From Alphaproteobacteria bacterium (GTDB taxonomy: Bacteria; Pseudomonadota; Alphaproteobacteria; Rs-D84), in the NCBI GenBank assembly GCA_017383325.1, contig JAFNYG010000025.1, positions 1 to 22,507 of the forward strand: a stretch of DNA of 22,507 nucleotides. Reading direction: 5' to 3'. Within the stretch, counting starts at the first letter, position 1; every line of letters begins with the position of its first letter. The position numbers and the translations under genes were made by a program. The notes under the pieces were generated by a model. It saw only the letters and a program-made list of their open reading frames with translations, ran no database searches and was not told where the DNA came from. This document shows, in pieces, positions 1 through 7,852 of this stretch.

Positions 1-29
1 ATATTCAAACAATAATTAGGATTAATTTT

Positions 30-314
30 GTGTCTTTGAATATAGATTCGACAGGACAAATTAGAGAATATTCTGTGCAGATTAACGAACACCAAACAAT
101 GGTGTTTGTGGCGTATTCTTACGCAGGCGGAACAGAATATGAAATTAGTCTGGACGATATGGTTTTATTGAATATTCAAATTTCTGATAAAAACAGATTT
201 CATACACCGCGCGAAGAACTGGTGATAAAAATATTCAACCTGTGCTCATCGCGTGTTGTATCACAAGAAATAGAAAAAATGTTTGGGGATATGAATCAAA
301 AAACATATTCCTAG
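30..314 (+). CDS. small protein of unknown function (94 aa)
   Basis: I do not recognise this protein. It begins at a GTG with a weak AGG about nine bases upstream; the only other in-frame options are internal. The sequence is soluble-looking, with no signal peptide or membrane segment, a beta-rich first half (alternating polar and hydrophobic residues to about residue 55) and a helical C-terminus ending in a polar tail. It converges on comF, and the two genes share the tetranucleotide CTAG at 311-314 as their stop codons. Composition matches the neighbours, so it is probably a native gene, but being near the window edge nothing can be said of its upstream operon. Confidence 0.6.
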   Translation: MSLNIDSTGQIREYSVQINEHQTMVFVAYSYAGGTEYEISLDDMVLLNIQISDKNRFHTPREELVIKIFNLCSSRVVSQEIEKMFGDMNQKTYS

Positions 315-1033
315 GCCGCGCGAACAACGCGACAAAATGTCACACCATATACCGCAGTGGCACCCGCACGAATCAGCACACGACGTAACTCAGAAAAAGT
401 CGCACCAGTCGTCATAACATCATCAACCAATAAAATTTTACGGCCGCGAATCCGGTCGGGTTTCACAACAGAAAATACACCACGTATATTTGCCGCGCGT
501 TCACGCGCATTCTTGTGCCCCATGTCATCACGGTATTTGCGACGAACAGAATCGTAATCAATCCTGATTCCAGACGCGCGTGAAATCGGACGCGCCAGCA
601 AGGTTGCCTGGTTATAGCCACGATGGAACAATCGACGCGACGCCAATGGAACCGGCATTATAATATCTGCATCCAATTTAATGTCGCGCATTGCCCATAT
701 CATCGCACGCGACATAAACTGTGAATATCTGATTTTACCACCGTGCTTAAATGGCAACATCGCAGAACGTGATGCGTCATCATATACACATGCAGAACGC
801 ATCCAATCCAATTCACATTCACCCGCCGCACAAACAGGACACAATGGGGCACCGCCTAAATCCAGGTCCGATGGAAACGGATAGCCGCACTTTGTGCATT
901 TGGGACAATCGATCCAATTAATAGACAACCAACATTCTGCGCACAGTTCACCATGTATTGATACCGGCGTATCACACAGTGGACACGCCGGCGGGAATAC
1001 AAATGCCAATATACGTTGAATAAATTTTACCAC
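311..1033 (-). CDS. comF: ComF family phosphoribosyltransferase-like protein
   Basis: A 240-aa cytoplasmic protein with the classic ComF layout. The N-terminal part carries paired cysteine knuckles (C17/C20, C31/C34, C43/C46/C49, C65/C68) likely to bind zinc. The C-terminal part is a type I phosphoribosyltransferase fold with the PRPP-binding motif LLVDDVMTTGAT near residues 201-212 and a preceding HRGYNQA stretch typical of the family. In naturally competent bacteria ComF is needed for DNA uptake, probably helping single-stranded DNA enter the cytosol; in others its role is less clear. The start is a GTG that overlaps the end of the upstream OmpA-like gene by 7 bp, so translation is probably coupled to it. 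No other competence gene is visible here. Confidence 0.9.
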   Translation of the reverse strand: MVKFIQRILAFVFPPACPLCDTPVSIHGELCAECWLSINWIDCPKCTKCGYPFPSDLDLGGAPLCPVCAAGECELDWMRSACVYDDASRSAMLPFKHGGKIRYSQFMSRAMIWAMRDIKLDADIIMPVPLASRRLFHRGYNQATLLARPISRASGIRIDYDSVRRKYRDDMGHKNARERAANIRGVFSVVKPDRIRGRKILLVDDVMTTGATFSELRRVLIRAGATAVYGVTFCRVVRAA

Positions 1034-2313
1034 GACATACTTTTATATGTTTTTTTACCGATTGTATCGCCAAATATATCGCGTTTTTGCTGGGTCAATG
1101 TGTCATACTGATCACTGGAAATAATACGCAAAACAAATCCAGATTCATTACGGTTGGACAGCACAGGCACAATACGCTGTTGCGAAACACCGTTGTCTGT
1201 TAAAACCTGTTCAACAATGGCAAGGCGACGCGCCGCCAATTTACGCCCATCCTTGGTCTGGGTCATGTATTCAGGTATCGCCAGTTGAATCGCACGCGTA
1301 GGTTTGCTAACAACAATGCCTGCATATTCCGTCAACAAATTATAATTTTCACGCGATAATGCAGAATCTTCGTTTCTGAATTTTATTTTGATTTCCAGTG
1401 GACGAATACCTGCCCCTTCGGAAATATCGTGCTGGGCGGTGAAACCTTCGATGGTGGACGACATATCACTGGCCACATCAAATCTGTCATCGATGGCATA
1501 TGTAGACAGGTGTTTATTTTCTGATAAAAATGTTTTTCTGAACGCCTGGCGCAGTTGAGCTGGTGTCATTTTAGTCATATCATCACGAACAGCAACGATT
1601 CGTGGTGATGTATTTTTTTCAACACTGCGCACAATAACATCGTCTGTCATTGGCACAACCATACGACGCAGGGATACGTTTTCTGATTCGTTTTTTTGTT
1701 CATTTGACGCAACGCGAACAGGGACGTCTGGCACAGAATCTGCAATCGGTGCTGCAATTACACGATTGGACACATTACGAACACTGTCATCGGCACGGCG
1801 CTGCAAATCGTTCAAGCGTGCAATTTGGCTGTCAATTTCTGACAATGGCGAAAGCGCAGGCACAGACCGGGATGAAACCGTAGCAACCGATGTCGCAGAA
1901 TCAATATTTTCTTCGGGCAGTGGGGCATCCGAACGCATTACAAAAAATTCGTTTGGACGAGGCATACGTAACGAAGAATCGTTGCGCGCCCATAAATCAT
2001 TACTGGGGCGACGTGGCGCCAGAATGTCATTTGATGCGATTATTTCAGCGCCGGTTTCCACGCCAACCTGGGGCGATGCGATTTTTTTCGCCGTGCGTGC
2101 AACAACCGTCTTTTTTCGTGTTGACTGGGGCTGCGTTTTTTCAGCAAACGCAACAGATTTGCCCGATGCAACAGATGTGTCAGTGACACCTTCGCCAAAT
2201 GCGCTGCGCGCAGAAACACCGCCAGACGCAATATTCACAACAGGCAGACGCGCGGACGCAACCGTCGGCATAACGATAAGTAATGACAACACACTGATTG
2301 TTATATGACGCAT
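1027..2313 (-). CDS. exported protein with OmpA-like C-terminal domain
   Basis: The open frame extends to 2400, but the ATG at 2313 is the credible start: it has GGAAGG ten bases upstream and opens a clean signal peptide (MRHITISVLSLLIVMPTVASA, cleavage after about residue 21), giving 428 aa. Residues 22-300 are low-complexity, rich in Ser, Val, Arg and Asp and probably disordered, as in periplasm-spanning linkers. Residues 305-398 resemble an OmpA/MotB peptidoglycan-binding domain: a beta strand (LEIKIKF), a helix, a second strand, then DGRKLAARRLAIVEQVL and NGVSQQRI, matching the family's helix with conserved Arg followed by 'G(v)...RI'. The canonical Asp that binds diaminopimelate is not obvious, so peptidoglycan binding is inference. 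It is co-transcribed with comF. Confidence 0.65.
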   Translation of the reverse strand: MRHITISVLSLLIVMPTVASARLPVVNIASGGVSARSAFGEGVTDTSVASGKSVAFAEKTQPQSTRKKTVVARTAKKIASPQVGVETGAEIIASNDILAPRRPSNDLWARNDSSLRMPRPNEFFVMRSDAPLPEENIDSATSVATVSSRSVPALSPLSEIDSQIARLNDLQRRADDSVRNVSNRVIAAPIADSVPDVPVRVASNEQKNESENVSLRRMVVPMTDDVIVRSVEKNTSPRIVAVRDDMTKMTPAQLRQAFRKTFLSENKHLSTYAIDDRFDVASDMSSTIEGFTAQHDISEGAGIRPLEIKIKFRNEDSALSRENYNLLTEYAGIVVSKPTRAIQLAIPEYMTQTKDGRKLAARRLAIVEQVLTDNGVSQQRIVPVLSNRNESGFVLRIISSDQYDTLTQQKRDIFGDTIGKKTYKSMSW

Positions 2314-2335
2314 GATTTTATTTCCTTCCGTTTCA

Positions 2336-2365
2336 ATCATAGAACAAATGACGAATCGCACGCAA
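2336..2365 (-). promoter_or_regulatory. putative promoter for the OmpA-like gene and comF
   Basis: Read on the minus strand, TTGCGT (2365-2360) is followed after 18 bp by TATGAT (2341-2336). Initiation would fall near 2329, leaving a short leader that just holds the GGAAGG ribosome site before the ATG at 2313. This also argues against the longer upstream start at 2400, which would lie outside the transcript. Confidence 0.4.
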
Positions 2366-2393
2366 GCAGAAAATATTGTTTTAACGCGAATAC

Positions 2394-2422
2394 CTTGCAT
2401 AAAAATAATAGGCTGTTATAAT
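2394..2422 (+). promoter_or_regulatory. putative promoter for the HAD hydrolase gene
   Basis: CTTGCA at 2394-2399 lies 17 bp before a perfect TATAAT at 2417-2422. The leader would run from about 2429 to the ATG at 2459 and contains AAGGA at 2446-2450. It lies back to back with the promoter for the OmpA-like gene. Confidence 0.6.
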
Positions 2423-2458
2423 TCGCTGGGTGTAATGTAAAATATAAGGATATTTTTT

Positions 2459-3055
2459 ATGCTAAAAAAGACAGACGTTGTTTTATTCGATTTTGACGGA
2501 ACTTTATCTGGACCGGATTCAAATGTCGCGTTTGCAAAGTATTGTTTCAAACGCAGTGTTCGACCATGGCTGTATTTGCCACTGATGGGAATATGCGCAA
2601 TCACACGATGGGTTAGGCCTGATGGCGTGTGGTGGCGCGAAAACATACGTCGATTCATGACGCCAGATATGGTAAAAAAATTCGCCCCAGGCTTTATTAA
2701 ACAGCACAAGCGTGAACGATTCGGATGGGCAAAAGAAAAAGTACAGGCAGAACGTGATGCAGGACGCAAGGTGCTGATGATATCTGCCAGTCCGGATTAT
2801 TTGTTACCTGCCCTGGTTCGTGATATGAAATTCGATGCGGTATTTTGTTCAAAGATGAACAAGCGCAAGCCGTGGAAGTATGATTTTCTGTGCTGGGGAA
2901 AAAACAAGGTGATGGCAATGGACGAATGGGCGCGCGATAACAAAATTATACCACATGTTGTGCGCGCATATTCAGACAGCAAATCGGATATGCCAATGAT
3001 GGAAATCGCCGATGAACAGGTCTGGATTGATAAAAAAACGGGCCTGAGAAAATAA
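2459..3055 (+). CDS. HAD-IB family phosphatase
   Basis: A 198-aa cytoplasmic hydrolase of the haloacid dehalogenase superfamily, subfamily IB (the group of SerB-like and PgpC-like phosphatases). Motif I is FDFDGTLSG, with D11 as the expected nucleophile and D13 as the acid/base. Motif II is the Ser in MISASPDY, motif III a Lys in the KRKPWKYD stretch, and motif IV is YSDSKSDMPMM, which should bind magnesium. The cap between motifs I and II is helical with many aromatic and basic residues, a pattern seen in members acting on lipid phosphates, but the substrate cannot be read from the sequence. The ATG at 2459 has AAGGA eight bases upstream. A hairpin 30 bp past its stop may end its transcript. 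Confidence 0.85.
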   Translation: MLKKTDVVLFDFDGTLSGPDSNVAFAKYCFKRSVRPWLYLPLMGICAITRWVRPDGVWWRENIRRFMTPDMVKKFAPGFIKQHKRERFGWAKEKVQAERDAGRKVLMISASPDYLLPALVRDMKFDAVFCSKMNKRKPWKYDFLCWGKNKVMAMDEWARDNKIIPHVVRAYSDSKSDMPMMEIADEQVWIDKKTGLRK

Positions 3056-3084
3056 ACCCAGTGCTTTTATGGGACAACAATGAT

Positions 3085-3120
3085 AGAGTGTTTCAGGTAA
3101 TGTTGCTTGAAACACTTTTT
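3085..3120 (+). terminator. hairpin with T-run; terminator or translation-control stem
   Basis: The arms AGTGTTTCA (3087-3095) and TGAAACACT (3108-3116) are perfectly complementary. The stem extends inward through G-T and G-C pairs to a small loop around 3099-3104 and is followed by T5 at 3116-3120. By shape it is an intrinsic terminator for the HAD gene. The best ATG of the next small gene (3100) sits in the loop, so it could equally regulate that gene's translation. Confidence 0.55.
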
Positions 3121-3363
3121 GATTTATTCAGTGCATCAACGGGCGCCATTTGTGGCGCGCTGTTTGCGTTTTTATTAAACCGCAAGCGGAATAAAAAAAT
3201 GTCATCCCAGCTGGTCGTCAGTCGCCAAGCGCTGGATAAAATTAAGCTGGAAAACGAAACGCTGTTGAAACAAATTCACGACAAAGAAAATATGATTTTG
3301 CAAATGCAGATGGAAATACTGGGCAATAAACCAGACAAAAAAACCAGCCCCAAGAAAAAATAA
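3100..3363 (+). CDS. small membrane-anchored coiled-coil protein, unknown function
   Basis: An open frame runs from a GTG at 3061, but that GTG has no ribosome site, so I take the ATG at 3100 (87 aa), preceded closely by CAGG; the start remains uncertain because it lies within a hairpin. The protein has one likely membrane helix (about residues 5-27, LFDLFSASTGAICGALFAFLL), a basic stop-transfer patch (NRKRNKK), a coiled coil over about residues 38-75 with regular Leu/Ile/Met spacing, and a Lys-rich tail. This predicts an N-terminal anchor with the coiled coil in the cytoplasm. I do not recognise a family. It lies between the HAD gene and the penicillin-binding protein, which has its own promoter. 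Confidence 0.55.
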   Translation: MLLETLFDLFSASTGAICGALFAFLLNRKRNKKMSSQLVVSRQALDKIKLENETLLKQIHDKENMILQMQMEILGNKPDKKTSPKKK

Positions 3364-3393
3364 TCACCCAACAGGTATACGCAAAACAATTAT

Positions 3394-3422
3394 TTGCAAA
3401 TAAGTCTTTTTTATCTTAGAAT
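3394..3422 (+). promoter_or_regulatory. promoter for the class A PBP gene, nearly leaderless
   Basis: TTGCAA (3394-3399) and TAGAAT (3417-3422) are separated by exactly 17 bp. The expected start of transcription (about 3428-3432) coincides with the start codon at 3432, and there is no convincing ribosome site before it, so the mRNA should have a leader of zero to a few bases. Confidence 0.6.
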
Positions 3423-3431
3423 TTAAATGTT

Positions 3432-5471
3432 ATGAAATTTAAGAAGTTTTTGCGCGTATTGTTAAATATATTCTTTTGGGGATTTGTCGCAGGTATCGCG
3501 GCATTGGCGGTGTTGATATTGATATACGGTAATGATTTACCCGATTATAAAAAATTGGCGACATATGCACCACCGGTGGCAACACGACTGTATGCGTCCG
3601 ACGGTTCGCTGTTGATAGAATACGCCGAAGAACGCCGCGTGTTTATAGACTATTCCGATATGCCAACACAACTGGTCAATGCGTTCATTGCCGCCGAAGA
3701 TCAAAATTTCTGGACACACCCCGGAATTGATGTCCAGGGTATTACACGCGCACTGGCAAACAATGCACTGCGGATGTTTGGGTATGATACAACACTGTCG
3801 GGGGCGTCAACAATTACACAACAGGTTGCCAAGAACTTCTTTTTAACATCAGAACGCACAATATCCAGAAAAATAAAAGAGGCGATATTGGCACTGCGCC
3901 TGGAACGCAGTTTTTCAAAACAACATATTTTAACACTGTATATGAATCAGATATTCTTAGGCGCGCGCGCATATGGCGTTGGGTCTGCGGCATTGATGTA
4001 CTTTAACAAACCTGTGTCTGAATTGACACTGGCTGAATGTGCATTTTTAGCATCACTGCCCAAGGCGCCGAACAACCGAACACGCGCAGTGGAACGACGT
4101 AATTATGTTCTGCGCAGAATGGTCGAAGAAGGATTTATAACCCATGCCCAAGCAGATGAAGCCGCCAAAGAAGAACTGAATATAAACAGCGGTTTTACAG
4201 CGCAGATGGAACAGGATTTTCAATATTTTGCCGAAGATGTGCGCCGGCAACTGTTGAACAAACTGGGGCGGGAAACACTGTATAACCAGGGACTGTACAT
4301 AAAAACAACGATTGTTCCGGAATTGCAACGCGCGGCAGCGGCAGCGTTGGCCAAAGAACTGGATGCATATAACGCAGGACGCAGCGAAAAATTACAGGGC
4401 GCGATAATCGCAATGAATCCGCATACAGGACGCATTGTCGCAATGACAGGCGGACGCGCATTTAGCGAGAGCTCTTTTAACCGCGCAACCCAGGCGTACA
4501 GACAAATTGGTTCAACAATAAAACCGTTTGTGTATCTGGCGGCACTGGAACGTGGATATACACCACAGACAATGATATTGGATGCGCCAATTGTCGGGTG
4601 GCGCGAAAATGACACGCTGTGGAAACCCGAAAATTATGACAAAAAATTCTTGGGCGATGTGCCGTTGCGCCTGTCACTGGAAACGTCGCGCAACGTGCCA
4701 ACGGTACGTTTGGTTGAACAAATCGGAACAGAAAACGCCATCGAGGTTGCACAAAGATTTGGCGTATATCCAGCAGATATGAAAGACGTCAATTTGTCAA
4801 TGGCGCTGGGGTCTGGTGAAACAACATTGGAAAAATTAGTATTGGGGTATTCTGAATTTGTTAATGGCGGACATGCGATACAGCCAAAACTGGTCGATTA
4901 TATCGAGGACAGATACGGCAGATTAATCGATGGTGAAAAATCAGACATCATCGAATGGTCGGCAGATTTGATGCCACCCGCACCCGCAGACAAGACAGAA
5001 CCACTGTCAGATCCACAAAGCCTGTATCAGATGGTTTCTATTTTGCAGGGGGCCGTGGAACGTGGCACAGGACAACAGGCACGGGTACCAGGCCACACAA
5101 TCGCAGGAAAAACAGGAACATCTAATGACGTCAAAGATGTTTGGTTTGTCGGTTTTTCCAAGAATCTGATTGCGGGGGTATACCTGGGATTTGACACACC
5201 AAAATCACTGGGGCGTGGGGCCGGGTCACATATGGCGGCACGTGTGTTTGCAGACTTTATGCAGGTGGCGTTGGCAAATGAAAAAAATCAACCATTCGCC
5301 GTTCCGGATGGCATGACATTTATGCGCGTAAATCGTCGCAGTGGTGCCGCAGCCACAGCCGACCCAAATGGCACCATTATCCAAGAAGTATTTAAACCTG
5401 GGCAAAAGCCAAACGCGGCACCACGTCAATCAACAACAGGTTCCAGCGCGGTGGTTGGCGGTGTGTTCTAG
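3432..5471 (+). CDS. mrcA: class A penicillin-binding protein (PBP1A type)
   Basis: A bifunctional peptidoglycan synthase of 679 aa. An N-terminal membrane anchor (about residues 12-33) precedes a GT51 glycosyltransferase domain with the catalytic Glu in AAEDQNFWTHPG (E89), then GASTITQQVAKN and the conserved RKIKEAILALRLE and LYMNQIFLG stretches. The transpeptidase domain has all three active-site motifs: S361-T-I-K364, S419-R-N421 and K560-T-G562. It polymerises lipid II and cross-links stem peptides on the periplasmic face. It is shorter than typical proteobacterial PBP1A (usually about 800 aa), so the inserted OB-like domain between the two catalytic domains appears absent or minimal. The tail is Pro/Ala/Gly/Ser-rich. 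It lies upstream of mraY, whose product makes the precursor of its substrate. Confidence 0.93.
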   Translation: MKFKKFLRVLLNIFFWGFVAGIAALAVLILIYGNDLPDYKKLATYAPPVATRLYASDGSLLIEYAEERRVFIDYSDMPTQLVNAFIAAEDQNFWTHPGIDVQGITRALANNALRMFGYDTTLSGASTITQQVAKNFFLTSERTISRKIKEAILALRLERSFSKQHILTLYMNQIFLGARAYGVGSAALMYFNKPVSELTLAECAFLASLPKAPNNRTRAVERRNYVLRRMVEEGFITHAQADEAAKEELNINSGFTAQMEQDFQYFAEDVRRQLLNKLGRETLYNQGLYIKTTIVPELQRAAAAALAKELDAYNAGRSEKLQGAIIAMNPHTGRIVAMTGGRAFSESSFNRATQAYRQIGSTIKPFVYLAALERGYTPQTMILDAPIVGWRENDTLWKPENYDKKFLGDVPLRLSLETSRNVPTVRLVEQIGTENAIEVAQRFGVYPADMKDVNLSMALGSGETTLEKLVLGYSEFVNGGHAIQPKLVDYIEDRYGRLIDGEKSDIIEWSADLMPPAPADKTEPLSDPQSLYQMVSILQGAVERGTGQQARVPGHTIAGKTGTSNDVKDVWFVGFSKNLIAGVYLGFDTPKSLGRGAGSHMAARVFADFMQVALANEKNQPFAVPDGMTFMRVNRRSGAAATADPNGTIIQEVFKPGQKPNAAPRQSTTGSSAVVGGVF

Positions 5472-5540
5472 ACAAAAAATCAACAAACGTGGTGAACATG
5501 AATAAATCCGCATAATAACGTTTATTTCTGGATTCTTTTG

Positions 5541-5549
5541 TGATAGAAT
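5541..5549 (+). promoter_or_regulatory. putative extended -10 promoter for mraY-ftsW-murG
   Basis: TGATAGAAT at 5541-5549 fits an extended -10 (TGnTAnAAT). No good -35 is visible 16-18 bp upstream, consistent with an extended -10 element. The transcript would start near 5556, before the AAGGAAAGGA ribosome site at 5559-5568. Confidence 0.45.
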
Positions 5550-5574
5550 GTCACGCATAAGGAAAGGATTTTTT

Positions 5575-6663
5575 ATGCTGACAGATTATTTCTTCAATCA
5601 AGGTTTTTCTTTTTTCGCCAGCGGATGGACCCAATTTGCAGGCGCTTTTTTTGTTTCTTTTGTTATAATGATGCTGTTTGGTCGACCGTTTATTCGGGCA
5701 ATGCGCAACATACAAAAACTGGGGCAGCCAATCAGTGAAAACGTCCCAGAAAGTCACAGAAAAAAAGCCGGCACACCGACCATGGGCGGAATCCTGATAA
5801 TTGTCGCGATTTTAATCGGGGCGTTTCTGTTTATGCCGTTGTCAAATCCAACCGGCTGGATTTCACTGGCGGCACTGGTGATGTTTGGCGGGCTGGGATT
5901 CATTGATGATTACAAGAAAGTGGTATCACAATCTAAGAAGGCAGACAATGGCCTGACACCGTTGACACGATTGATTGTCGAAGGAATCTTTGTTGTTATA
6001 TTGGCGTTCTTGATAAACAAAACAATGCCGCCGTATATTCCAGAATATTCATTGGCAATTGGCGCAGGAATAATTTTGCCGTTGGGGTTGTTGTATTATG
6101 TGTTTGCATACTTTGTAATTTGTGGGGGCGCAAATGCAACCAATATTACAGACGGACTGGATGGAATGCTGGCCAAGTTATATATGCCTGTTTTGGTTGT
6201 ATTGATTGTTGCGCTGTATGGCGCGACCAGAATTGGGTTTATGGATACGGTTATGTTTCTGCCGATGGCAAGTGGCCTGTATGCAGTATTGGGCGCGGCA
6301 TTTGGGGCAGTGCTGGGGTTTTTGTGGTACAATTCAAAACCTGCATCGATATTTATGGGGGATGTTGGGTCTTTGGCGTTGGGCGGTTTTATGGGAACGG
6401 TTGCAATGCTGTTAAAATCCGAGATTATTATGGGAATCGCAGCAGGCATGATGGTTTTGATTCTGTTGTCTTCGTTTGTTCAAACAATGTATTTTAAAAC
6501 AACACGCAAGCTGACAGGAACAGGACGTCGTATATTTTTGCGCGCGCCGTTACATCACCATTTTGAAGAAATGGGATGGACCGAAACCAAGATTGTTGAA
6601 CGCTTCTTTATATTATCAATATTGTTTTCTGGATTGGCGATGGTGCTGTTGAAATTCGCATAA
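5575..6663 (+). CDS. mraY: phospho-N-acetylmuramoyl-pentapeptide transferase
   Basis: MraY moves phospho-MurNAc-pentapeptide from UDP onto undecaprenyl phosphate, making lipid I at the inner membrane. The frame is open from 5548, but the ATG at 5575 is six bases after GGAAAGGA and gives 362 aa, the usual family length. The polytopic protein carries the family signatures: the Mg-binding Asp pair in GFIDDYKKV (D111/D112), NITDGLDG, the third catalytic Asp in FMGDVGSLALGG (D263), and the HHH motif in PLHHHFEEMGW. The N-terminal cytoplasmic loop has KKAGTPTMGG, also diagnostic. It is first of three closely packed genes with ftsW and murG; murD, usually between mraY and ftsW, is not here. Confidence 0.96.
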   Translation: MLTDYFFNQGFSFFASGWTQFAGAFFVSFVIMMLFGRPFIRAMRNIQKLGQPISENVPESHRKKAGTPTMGGILIIVAILIGAFLFMPLSNPTGWISLAALVMFGGLGFIDDYKKVVSQSKKADNGLTPLTRLIVEGIFVVILAFLINKTMPPYIPEYSLAIGAGIILPLGLLYYVFAYFVICGGANATNITDGLDGMLAKLYMPVLVVLIVALYGATRIGFMDTVMFLPMASGLYAVLGAAFGAVLGFLWYNSKPASIFMGDVGSLALGGFMGTVAMLLKSEIIMGIAAGMMVLILLSSFVQTMYFKTTRKLTGTGRRIFLRAPLHHHFEEMGWTETKIVERFFILSILFSGLAMVLLKFA

Positions 6664-6685
6664 TAAAATACGGGGTGTGATACAT

Positions 6686-7837
6686 ATGTTTAAACTTACA
6701 CGCAGTGATGACAGTAAATTAACCAGTTGGTATTTTGAAATTGACAGACGGTTGCTGGGGTGTGTGCTGTTGCTGGTTGCGCTGTCCGCGGTGTTTGTTG
6801 TATCGGCCGGTTCGGTCGCAGCAGAACGAATTGGAATGCCGTGGTACTTTTACCTGGTCAAGGCGATTCCGTTTTATTGCATGGGATTGGCACTGTTGTT
6901 TATATCCAGTTTTTTAAACACAAAATGGGTATTGCGAATATCTGCGGCAAATTTGCTGTTTGGATTGGCGTTGTTGCCATTGACCGTGGTGGCGCCACAC
7001 ATCATTAACAATTCTGCACGATTTGTATCGTTTGGTTTTTTTAATATTATGCCCGCAGATATTATGAAGCCTGGGTTTATTATAATGACGGCGTACTTTC
7101 TGTCGCGAATGAAGGAAAGATACGGCAGTAACATTTTCTTTAACAAAGACGCATGGCGTTTTGACACATGGCTTAGTTGGATATATTATCTGGCGCTGTT
7201 TGGGCTGACTGTTTTTATTATTTTTAATCACCCAGACTTTGGTACGGCGGTTCTGTATTTATTAGTGTTCTGCGCAATGGTGTTTATTGCGGGGTTGCCA
7301 CTGATACTGATACCGGTGTTTGCAGGGATTGGGGTGCTGATGCTGACGGTGGCTTTTTTTACACTGGGGCATGTGCACAGACGAATGATCGCGTTCTTTA
7401 CAGGCACAGGCGACACGTATCAGGTGGACAATTCTGTTGATTCTATTCGACATGGGGGATTGTTGGGATCGGGGGATGACGCATTTGTTAAGCAATATTT
7501 GCCCGACGTTCATACAGACTTTATTTTTGCTGCAATTGCAGAAGATTTGGGTGCAATTATGGCATGTGGGCTGTTGGTGTTATTGTTTTTTGTGTTCAGA
7601 CGACTGGTGACAAATGCAACAAATGCACGCGATTTGTTCGTTCTGTATGCAACAGGCGGTACGGCGGCACTGTTTGGGACACAAATTTGTTTCAACATGT
7701 TAACAACCCTGAATCTGTTCGCACCAAAGGGAATGACATTGCCGTTCATATCCTATGGCGGCAGTTCACTGTTAGCATATTGTTTATTATTTGGTATGGT
7801 CTTGGCAATTATACGTGAAGACAAATGGAAAAAATAA
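6686..7837 (+). CDS. ftsW: FtsW, SEDS-family septal peptidoglycan polymerase
   Basis: An inner-membrane SEDS glycosyltransferase that polymerises lipid II at the division septum with its partner class B PBP. I take the ATG at 6686, ten bases after CGGGG; a GTG at 6677 is in frame but touches that ribosome site. The 383-aa product has about ten hydrophobic segments and the family landmarks: HPDFGTA, GLLGSGDD, HTDFIFAAIAEDLG with the conserved Asp (D278) required in SEDS polymerases, and the C-terminal KGMTLPFISYGGSS. It lies 22 bp after mraY and 15 bp before murG, a context that favours FtsW over its paralogue RodA. Confidence 0.93.
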   Translation: MFKLTRSDDSKLTSWYFEIDRRLLGCVLLLVALSAVFVVSAGSVAAERIGMPWYFYLVKAIPFYCMGLALLFISSFLNTKWVLRISAANLLFGLALLPLTVVAPHIINNSARFVSFGFFNIMPADIMKPGFIIMTAYFLSRMKERYGSNIFFNKDAWRFDTWLSWIYYLALFGLTVFIIFNHPDFGTAVLYLLVFCAMVFIAGLPLILIPVFAGIGVLMLTVAFFTLGHVHRRMIAFFTGTGDTYQVDNSVDSIRHGGLLGSGDDAFVKQYLPDVHTDFIFAAIAEDLGAIMACGLLVLLFFVFRRLVTNATNARDLFVLYATGGTAALFGTQICFNMLTTLNLFAPKGMTLPFISYGGSSLLAYCLLFGMVLAIIREDKWKK

Positions 7838-7852
7838 CCACAGGAGATGTAA

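Noticed and set aside
1766..2308. 180-codon plus-strand open frame opposite the OmpA-like gene
   Set aside because: It is antisense to a gene with a signal peptide, ribosome site and matching promoter; its translation is low-complexity with no domain, as expected of a shadow frame.
2314..2400. Upstream extension of the OmpA-like protein to 2400
   Set aside because: The extra 29 residues precede a clean signal peptide, and the ribosome site and putative promoter fall inside the extension.
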